From contig NZ_JAAZWE010000010.1 in assembly GCF_013185185.1 (NCBI RefSeq), forward strand, positions 21,937 through 85,936: a stretch of DNA of 64,000 bases, read 5' to 3'. The notes beneath the pieces were generated by a model. It did not search any database and was not told where the DNA came from. It saw nothing but the letters and a program-made list of their open reading frames with translations. Source of the DNA: Saccharibacillus endophyticus. Lineage in GTDB: Bacteria; Bacillota; Bacilli; Paenibacillales; Paenibacillaceae. This document shows, in pieces, positions 58,850 through 64,000 of this stretch (its first letter is position 1; each line of letters opens with the position of its first letter). Both the position numbers and the translations under genes were made by a program.

Positions 58850-58877
58850 TTGTAATGTATGCGTTATGCGTTAAAAT
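58850..58877 (+). promoter_or_regulatory. Sigma-A promoter upstream of yvyF
   Basis: TTGTAA (58850-58855), 16 bp and TAAAAT (58872-58877), directly after comFC. Confidence 0.55.
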
Positions 58878-58933
58878 GATAGAAGCAGCTAGAATCCTTT
58901 CGACTCTTTAGTGTGGACAAGTTACTAGAACCT

Positions 58934-58960
58934 TTAACAGATGAGAAGATTATCCGATAT
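58934..58960 (+). promoter_or_regulatory. Probable sigma-D promoter of yvyF
   Basis: TCCGATAT (58953-58960) matches the sigma-D -10 GCCGATAT in 7 of 8 positions. TTAA at 58934 (15 bp spacing) or TAAC at 58935 (14 bp) stands for the -35 TAAA. Confidence 0.6.
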
Positions 58961-59016
58961 ATAAGGTTGAGCGACATTTCAACATCGGCAACGAACAAGA
59001 AGGAGGCGCCCTCGAG

Positions 59017-59421
59017 ATGAATTTGGCGAATTGTCCGCGCTGCGGCAAGGTTTTTGTGATGAATTTTAAAGGAGTCTGTGCAGCCTGCTTAAAAGATATC
59101 GAGAACGAATACGAAGCATGCGTCAAGTATTTACGGGATAATAAAGGTGCCCATATGCAGGAATTGTCGGATGAGACCGGCGTCAGCGTCAAGCAGATTA
59201 CTACCTTTATTCGCGAAGGACGCATTTCGACCGCGAGCGCCCCGAACTTGAGTTACGGCTGCGAAGTGTGCGGAACTTTTATTCATGAAGGAAATATTTG
59301 CGAATCATGCCGGGCAAAATTGACGGGCGATTTGCGGGAAGCCGCCAAAGATCAGCCTAAGGCTCAAAAAAATACATCCAGCGGTGCCTATAAAGCCGTC
59401 GATCGGTTCAGAAACGACTAA
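59017..59421 (+). CDS. yvyF: Flagellar operon protein YvyF
   Basis: A 134-residue protein of the YvyF/TIGR03826 family, found just before flgM in Bacilli; its biochemical role is unclear. It has an N-terminal zinc-finger pair (CPRCGK, CAAC), a helix-turn-helix-like middle (DETGVSVKQITTFIREGRIS) and a second pair (CEVCG, CESC). ATG 59017 has AAGGAGG at 59000-59006. The zinc and HTH parts suggest nucleic-acid or protein binding. Confidence 0.88.
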   Translation: MNLANCPRCGKVFVMNFKGVCAACLKDIENEYEACVKYLRDNKGAHMQELSDETGVSVKQITTFIREGRISTASAPNLSYGCEVCGTFIHEGNICESCRAKLTGDLREAAKDQPKAQKNTSSGAYKAVDRFRND

Positions 59422-59515
59422 AAAGTCCGTGCTCGTTTACCCAGCAATAGGAACAACGAAACAGAAATAGTCCAAATTTACGCTTGACAATTTAAAATTT
59501 TTATTTGAATAGCTC

Positions 59516-59543
59516 TAAACAATGTTTGAACAGGCACCGATAA
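59516..59543 (+). promoter_or_regulatory. Sigma-D promoter of flgM, overlapping a terminator stem
   Basis: TAAA (59516-59519), 16 bp and ACCGATAA (59536-59543), one base from the variant GCCGATAA. The -10 box lies inside the 5' arm of the hairpin at 59534-59566. A TTGACA at 59484-59489 may add a sigma-A promoter, with a poor -10. Confidence 0.65.
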
Positions 59544-59570
59544 ACTTATTATAAGCTTATCGGTGCTTTT
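59534..59570 (+). terminator. Terminator between yvyF and flgM
   Basis: GCACCGATAA (59534-59543) and TTATCGGTGC (59557-59566) form a perfect 10-bp stem, extended by CTTAT/ATAAG past one mismatch, then TTTT. Confidence 0.85.
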
Positions 59571-59614
59571 ACTTACTCAGCGAAAACTCAAACCTTTAGG
59601 AGGTTGACCATATT

Positions 59615-59884
59615 ATGAAGATCAACGACACATCGAGAATCGGAGCCATTAACCCTTACCAACGCACGCAAGAGACGCAGCGTACCGAAGAAACGAAGAA
59701 AACGGCGCGAAAAGACGAAGTGACGATTTCCACGGAGGCGATGGATATGCTGAAAGCAGCAAACAAACCGGCCGACAGCGATCGCGCAGCACGCATCCAA
59801 GACTTGAAGCAGCAAGTAGCGGCCGGCACTTATTCGGTAGACGCAAATAAAATTGCCGAAAAGCTCTTACCATATCTCGGATAA
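59615..59884 (+). CDS. flgM: Anti-sigma factor FlgM
   Basis: FlgM binds and holds sigma-D until the hook is complete. The 89-residue protein has the disordered polar N-terminus and the conserved C-terminal helix region (RIQDLKQQVAAGTYSVDANK, then IAEKLLPYL) that contacts the sigma factor. ATG 59615 has TTAGGAGGTTG upstream. A terminator separates it from flgN. Confidence 0.95.
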   Translation: MKINDTSRIGAINPYQRTQETQRTEETKKTARKDEVTISTEAMDMLKAANKPADSDRAARIQDLKQQVAAGTYSVDANKIAEKLLPYLG

Positions 59885-59910
59885 TAACCGATAAAGGTTA
59901 TAACGGAATG

Positions 59911-59966
59911 GGGGACTTTTTCAGAAACCCGGTTGATCCGGCGTTTTTGGGGAAGTCCCCTTTTTA
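59911..59966 (+). terminator. Terminator-like stem between flgM and flgN
   Basis: GGGGACTT (59911-59918) and AAGTCCCC (59953-59960) form an 8-bp stem with a 34-nt loop containing CCGG pairs, followed by TTTTT. It could lower flgN-flgK expression relative to flgM. Confidence 0.7.
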
Positions 59967-59994
59967 AAATAATCGGAAAGAAAGGTGAACGATC

Positions 59995-60495
59995 TTGGCA
60001 CTGAAGCAGTTGATCGGACAGCTGGAGCAGCTGAACCGTTCCCATCTTGAAATGATCGAAATCGCAGAGACGAAAAAGGAAGCCGTGATTAAAAACGAAA
60101 TCGACGTATTTATCGCTACGATGAATCGCGAGTCGAAATTGTTGAAACGGATCCAGACGGAAGACGAGCTGCGTACGGAGCTGGCTTATGCTTTTATGCA
60201 GGAACGCGGAATCAAATCCCGACTGAAGCTGACGATTGCCGAAATTTCAAGATTGGTCTTCGATCCGGACGAGAAACGGGAACTGCTGGACGTGCACGCT
60301 CGCCTTTCGGAAACGCTGATGCGTCTCAAGCAAATCAATGACATGAATCGCCAGTTGATCGAACAGGCGCTGTCGTTTATCGACTTTTCCATGGAACTCA
60401 TGGCGCACCGCCCCGAGCAAGACGTAACGTATCAACACCCTGCATCCCAGGGCTACGGTTACGGAAGCTCGGGCATGTTCGACAGACGCGGTTAA
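59995..60495 (+). CDS. flgN: Flagellar export chaperone FlgN
   Basis: The chaperone for the hook-filament junction proteins FlgK and FlgL. The 166-residue helical protein starts with LKQLIGQLEQLNRSHLEM and has the family's heptad-rich helices. The last 25 residues (Gly/Tyr-rich) are disordered. The TTG start at 59995 has AAAGGTGA at 59981-59988. 19 bp separate it from flgK, its client. Confidence 0.9.
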   Translation: MALKQLIGQLEQLNRSHLEMIEIAETKKEAVIKNEIDVFIATMNRESKLLKRIQTEDELRTELAYAFMQERGIKSRLKLTIAEISRLVFDPDEKRELLDVHARLSETLMRLKQINDMNRQLIEQALSFIDFSMELMAHRPEQDVTYQHPASQGYGYGSSGMFDRRG

Positions 60496-60514
60496 CGAGT
60501 AAAGGAGAGAACCT

Positions 60515-62113
60515 ATGACATCGACATTCCATTCCTTGGAGACGGCTAAGCGAAGCCTGTATACGCAGACGACGGCGCTTAGCACGACCGGACATAATAT
60601 CGCGAATGCCAACACGGCGGGCTATTCGCGCCAAGTCGTGAAGACGCAGGCAACCAGCGCTTTTGAAATGCCGGGATTGCGCAACTGGACAAGCGCCGGA
60701 CAATTGGGCAGCGGCGTTGAAGTGACAGCGATCGCGCGGGTGCGCGATTCGTATTTGGATGATCAGTTCCGCAGCGAGAACAGCGGACTGGGCGGTTGGA
60801 CGGTACGTCAGGAAACGCTCAGCAAGCTGGAAGCGATCGTGAACGAACCTTCGGAAACGGGTCTGAGCACGGTCATGAACAACTTCTGGTCGGCGTGGTC
60901 GGATTTCAGCAAAGACCCGCAGGATATCACGAATCGGAAAATCATCAAGGAAACGACGCTTGCGATGACGGATTCCTTGAATCAAACATCGAAGCAATTG
61001 GATGCGATGACAACTGATATTACGGCGAACATCAACCTGAAAGCGACCGAGATCAACTCGCTGCTGCAAACGATCGCCGATCTGAACGCGGGCATCAAAA
61101 AAGTCGAAGACATGGGCAACAACGCCAACGATCTGAGTGACCAACGCGATTACGCGGTCGATCAGCTGTCGAAGATCGCGAATGTGGCGGTTACGAAGCT
61201 GGATACGGGGTATCAGGTCACTTTGGGCGGTGCTGCGGCGGTAGCGGGCACGACGGTGACTCCGGTAACGGAAGCCAGCCTGAAGGCTGCTTTTGACGGA
61301 GGAACGCTGAATAAGGGCGAAGTGTACGGGATGTTCGTTTCGCGGGACGATTACGTAGTCGATTACCGTTCGCAGTTGGATACGCTGGCGAATACGCTGG
61401 CGAACGGCCAATTTGAAGTTACCCTTCCCGCGGGCAGCGTTATTCCGGATAACACGACGCTGAGCGTAGTGAATGCGGACGGCACGCAAACGAATACGAC
61501 ATTCTCGAACACGGCGGGTAATCGGACGTTAACCGCTCCAATCAACGTGAAAGTTGACGGCATTAACGGACTCATGAAGATCGGATATACGATCGACGGC
61601 ACGACGCCTTCGGCGGGTATCGACTTGTTTACGGCGGGCAGCGCCGGAACCGGCGGAGCCATTACAGCCGGGAATATCACGCTGAACGGACAAATCCAGA
61701 ACAATCCGAACCTGATCGCTTCTTCTTTCCGCGTGACGGGAGCCGGAACGACTAGCGAATCGGTCGTGACAGGCAATGCCGGTCTTGCCCTGATCATGGC
61801 GGATATGAAAAGTATGAAATTCGACTTCGGCAGCGCGGCTTCGACGCCGGTTACGATCGACGACTACTTCGGATCGATCACGGGCCAACTCGGCGTGCAA
61901 TCGAAAGAAGCGGCTCGCCAAGCGCAGAACGCAACGAATCTTTCGGATCAGGTCGAGACGCTCCGGCAATCGGTCAGCGGCGTATCCCTCGACGAAGAAA
62001 TGACGAACCTGGTTAAATTCCAACAGGCTTATAACGCAAGCGCGCGTTTTATGACGACATTCGACGAAATGCTTGATAAACTCATCAACGGCACCGGTAC
62101 GGTCGGCCGCTAA
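60515..62113 (+). CDS. flgK: Flagellar hook-associated protein 1
   Basis: The first junction protein between hook and filament, 532 residues. The N-terminal helix STTGHNIANANTAGYSRQVV and the C-terminal SGVSLDEEMTNLVKFQQAYN are diagnostic of FlgK. The middle (about 300-430) is a variable surface domain. ATG 60515 has AAAGGAGAG at 60501-60509. flgL follows after 22 bp. Confidence 0.97.
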   Translation: MTSTFHSLETAKRSLYTQTTALSTTGHNIANANTAGYSRQVVKTQATSAFEMPGLRNWTSAGQLGSGVEVTAIARVRDSYLDDQFRSENSGLGGWTVRQETLSKLEAIVNEPSETGLSTVMNNFWSAWSDFSKDPQDITNRKIIKETTLAMTDSLNQTSKQLDAMTTDITANINLKATEINSLLQTIADLNAGIKKVEDMGNNANDLSDQRDYAVDQLSKIANVAVTKLDTGYQVTLGGAAAVAGTTVTPVTEASLKAAFDGGTLNKGEVYGMFVSRDDYVVDYRSQLDTLANTLANGQFEVTLPAGSVIPDNTTLSVVNADGTQTNTTFSNTAGNRTLTAPINVKVDGINGLMKIGYTIDGTTPSAGIDLFTAGSAGTGGAITAGNITLNGQIQNNPNLIASSFRVTGAGTTSESVVTGNAGLALIMADMKSMKFDFGSAASTPVTIDDYFGSITGQLGVQSKEAARQAQNATNLSDQVETLRQSVSGVSLDEEMTNLVKFQQAYNASARFMTTFDEMLDKLINGTGTVGR

Positions 62114-62135
62114 TTTTTAGGGGAGGAATAATACA

Positions 62136-63041
62136 ATGACCATCCGGATGACATCGAACATGATGAGCTCGACGCTTCTCGGCAACTTGAACCGCAATTT
62201 GTACAACATGGACAACCTGGAGCAGCAGATTTCTTCGGGCCGCAAAATCAACAAACCTTCCGACGATCCCGTAGGCGTGACCTACGCGCTTCGCTACCGT
62301 TCGCAGTTGGCGGGTAACGAACAGTTCCAGCGCGCGACCGATACGGCACAGAGCTGGCTGGACGAGACGGACAGCCAGATGGGCAGTGCAGGGGATGTCA
62401 TGACCCGTTTGAAGGAATTGATGGTGCAGAGCAGCACGGGGACGTATTCGGACACGGACATGCAAGCTGCTGCCAATGAAGTCGAACAGCTTAAGAAGCA
62501 GCTTGTGGATATCGGAAACAGCAAATTCGGCGGCAAATTCATTTTCAATGGGCAAGCTTACGGCGATATGCCTTACCCGGTAGCGGCCGGGACCGATTAT
62601 TCGCAAGTCGAGACCGACAATACGGCGGTGAAGTATGTAATCGGAGAAAATATTCAATTCCAAATCAATACGACGGGCAATGAGTTCTTCGGGATGAAAG
62701 GCGATTCGGATAACGTATTTGCTGCTATGGACCGAGTTGTCGCAGCCATGAAATCGGGAGATCAATCGGCAATCACGGCGGAAATGAGCGGCGTAGAGTC
62801 GAGAACGAACAAAATGCTTGCGGCGCGTTCGGAAGTCGGAGCGCGCACGAACCGTGTCGAATTGGTGAATAGCCGTTTGCTGGATCAAGAACAAAACACG
62901 ACGACGTTGTTGTCGAAAACGGAAGATCTTGATGTTGCGGAAGCGTTGATCAAAGCGACAAGCGCCCAGACTGTTTACGAAGCGGCGCTTAAATCTTCGG
63001 CGAATATTATGAACTCTTCTTTGATCGACTTCATGCGTTAA
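62136..63041 (+). CDS. flgL: Flagellar hook-associated protein 3
   Basis: The second junction protein, a flagellin homologue of 301 residues. The N-terminal LEQQISSGRKINKPSDDPVG is the conserved flagellin-type D0/D1 region, and the C-terminal ATSAQTVYEAALKSSANIM its partner. ATG 62136 has GGGGAGGAA. A strong terminator follows, separating it from fliW. Confidence 0.97.
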   Translation: MTIRMTSNMMSSTLLGNLNRNLYNMDNLEQQISSGRKINKPSDDPVGVTYALRYRSQLAGNEQFQRATDTAQSWLDETDSQMGSAGDVMTRLKELMVQSSTGTYSDTDMQAAANEVEQLKKQLVDIGNSKFGGKFIFNGQAYGDMPYPVAAGTDYSQVETDNTAVKYVIGENIQFQINTTGNEFFGMKGDSDNVFAAMDRVVAAMKSGDQSAITAEMSGVESRTNKMLAARSEVGARTNRVELVNSRLLDQEQNTTTLLSKTEDLDVAEALIKATSAQTVYEAALKSSANIMNSSLIDFMR

Positions 63042-63083
63042 AAGGTCGGAATGTTGAAATTTGAGGTTTAAAAAGATAATCTG

Positions 63084-63113
63084 AAGCTATGGACAACGGT
63101 CTGTAGCTTTTTT
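63084..63113 (+). terminator. Terminator of the flgN-flgK-flgL unit
   Basis: AAGCTATGGAC (63084-63094), loop AACG, GTCTGTAGCTT (63099-63109): eleven pairs including two G-U, followed by TTTTTT. Confidence 0.92.
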
Positions 63114-63133
63114 AAATCGCGAGGAGGATCTAC

Positions 63134-63580
63134 ATGGTACAAATTCAATCGGTTCACTTGGGTGAATTAACGGTAGGCGAAGAAGATCTGATTACATTCC
63201 CGAAGGGAATCCCCGGTTTTGAAGAGGTTACGGAATACGTGTTATGCGACGTGGACGATACGTATAGTTATTTACAGGCCGTTGATCAGGCGGAACTGGC
63301 GTTTATCGTTACTGACCCCTTTACTCATTTTCCCGATTACGAATTCGAGCTTTCCGACGAGTTGATCGAGGAGCTGAGCATCGCCGAGGAAAAGGGAGTA
63401 GCGATTCGCTGCATCGTGACCTGGAACAGCAATCCGGCTCGAACGACGATTAATCTGTTGGCACCCTTGGTATTTAACGTTTCGGATTGTTTGGGCAGAC
63501 AGATCGTACTGCAAAACACGTCTTATCAAACTAAACACTTATTGAATCAGTCATCCCAAAGTGAAAGCGGGGAATCTTAA
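63134..63580 (+). CDS. fliW: Flagellar assembly factor FliW
   Basis: FliW binds either flagellin or CsrA. When free it removes CsrA from hag mRNA, coupling flagellin synthesis to export. The 148 residues contain ITFPKGIPGFEEVTEYVL and the C-terminal LNAP-type LLAPLVFNVSDCLGRQIVL. ATG 63134 has GAGGAGG. Its last base is shared with the csrA start (TAATG). The yviE gene found upstream in Bacillus is missing. Confidence 0.96.
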   Translation: MVQIQSVHLGELTVGEEDLITFPKGIPGFEEVTEYVLCDVDDTYSYLQAVDQAELAFIVTDPFTHFPDYEFELSDELIEELSIAEEKGVAIRCIVTWNSNPARTTINLLAPLVFNVSDCLGRQIVLQNTSYQTKHLLNQSSQSESGES

Positions 63581-63810
63581 TGCTGGTACTCTCAAGAAAA
63601 AAAGGCGAGTCCATCGTCATCGGCGACGATATTGAATTGACTGTTCTTTCCGTGGAAGGCGATACGATCAAACTCGGCATTAAGGCTCCGAAACAAATCG
63701 AGATCTTCCGCAAAGAGATTTTAGCCTCGGTTCAGGAGAACAACGAGAGCGCGGCGATCGATCCGAAGCAGTTTCTTGCTTTGCTTCAGGCTCATTCTAA
63801 AAAAGATTAA
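63580..63810 (+). CDS. csrA: Carbon storage regulator CsrA
   Basis: An RNA-binding translational repressor of hag. The 76 residues begin MLVLSRKKGESIVIGDDIEL, with the RNA-binding arginine in strand 1, and continue with VEGDTIKLGIKAPKQIEIFRKEI. The C-terminal extension is somewhat long, as in other FliW-dependent CsrA proteins. Its start overlaps fliW by one base, fixing their ratio. The likely binding sites lie 115 bp downstream. Confidence 0.97.
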   Translation: MLVLSRKKGESIVIGDDIELTVLSVEGDTIKLGIKAPKQIEIFRKEILASVQENNESAAIDPKQFLALLQAHSKKD

Positions 63811-63830
63811 AACGATCCGAGAATTTTCGC

Positions 63831-63871
63831 TAAAACTATTCATGAAACCGTAAAAAGTAACGATATATAAT
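63831..63871 (+). promoter_or_regulatory. Probable hag promoter region
   Basis: AACGATAT (63859-63866) resembles the sigma-D -10 in 6 of 8 positions, but no well-spaced TAAA precedes it. TATAAT (63866-63871) overlaps it and could serve sigma-A. Which is used cannot be decided by eye. Confidence 0.4.
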
Positions 63872-63926
63872 AAGGCGGAGGAAGCGGAGCAGAACGATGA
63901 ACTGCGAACAACTCACGCTAAAACAA

Positions 63927-63962
63927 CCACACGGATGTGGGAATAACCAATTCAGGGAGGAA
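63927..63962 (+). promoter_or_regulatory. CsrA-binding leader of hag
   Basis: CCACA (63927-63931) and TGTGG (63936-63940) form a hairpin whose four-base loop is CGGA, giving the ACGGA core of the CsrA target. A second GGA site overlaps the ribosome binding site GGGAGGA at 63955-63961. One loop site plus one site on the Shine-Dalgarno is the layout known from Bacillus subtilis hag. Confidence 0.8.
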
Positions 63963-63970
63963 ATATCATC

Positions 63971-64000
63971 ATGATTATCAACCACAATATTCAGGCCGTA
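63971..64000 (+). CDS. hag: Flagellin, 5' end only
   Basis: The first ten codons MIINHNIQAV match the conserved flagellin N-terminus, and the gene runs off the window. GGGAGGA lies upstream. Its place after csrA agrees with the fliW-csrA-hag order of Bacillus. Confidence 0.9.
   Translation, partial: MIINHNIQAV

Noticed and set aside
1..64000. CRISPR arrays, tRNA or rRNA genes, insertion sequences, prophage
   Set aside because: No spaced direct repeats, cloverleaf-type sequences, transposase or phage proteins were recognised on either strand.

Overview
The window is about 64 kb of chromosomal core sequence from a Gram-positive rod of the Firmicutes. Gene order, strong AGGAGG ribosome binding sites, an S-layer/SLH cell-wall locus and the comF-flgM-flgK-flgL-fliW-csrA-hag block all point to the family Paenibacillaceae. 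A Saccharibacillus- or Paenibacillus-like genome is my best guess, from gene order and protein style only. Every supported gene lies on the plus strand. I see no tRNA, rRNA, CRISPR array, prophage or insertion-sequence transposase.

Layout. 1-5.5 kb: prfA and prmC (release factor and its methylase), then two tandem FtsW/RodA-like genes. 5.5-9.9 kb: Sua5/YwlC, the YwlE arginine phosphatase, then a ZTP (pfl) riboswitch with its terminator controlling ywlG and glyA. 10.3-13.3 kb: a sugar ABC importer without its ATPase. 13.6-15.7 kb: upp and mnaA. 15.9-23.7 kb: the ATP synthase operon atpZ-I-B-E-F-H-A-G-D-C. 24-29 kb: a DUF1146 gene, murA, mbl, flhO, flhP and an EpuA-like gene. 29.3-31.5 kb: fabZ and pgcA. 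31.7-36.8 kb: a DUF5693 membrane protein, csaB, tagA and tagO. 37-53.8 kb: two large SLH proteins, the S-layer protein, metK and a secreted phosphodiester glycosidase. 53.8-64 kb: degS-degU, comFA-comFC, yvyF, flgM, flgN, flgK, flgL, fliW, csrA and the first ten codons of hag.

How the genes work together. TagO, MnaA and TagA make the GlcNAc-ManNAc lipid-linked start of a secondary cell wall polymer. CsaB pyruvylates that polymer, and SLH proteins bind the pyruvylated form; three SLH proteins follow directly. The right end is the late flagellar block: FlgM restrains sigma-D, and FliW-CsrA control Hag translation. The hag leader holds a hairpin with a GGA loop plus a GGA-rich ribosome binding site, the layout expected of a CsrA target.

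Most notable. (1) Three copies (about 2.45, 9.98 and 20.69 kb) of an unclassified imperfect palindrome of roughly 170-200 bp, whose arms covary between copies. One copy splits the ATP synthase operon between atpA and atpG. (2) Sporulation genes that flank these markers in Bacillus (spoIIR; spoIID, spoIIQ, spoIIID) are all absent, which suggests an asporogenous lineage. (3) Sigma-D promoters lie inside terminator stem-loops in two places. (4) S-layer genes carry tandem in-frame translation starts. (5) metK has a leader terminator but no S-box that I can recognise.
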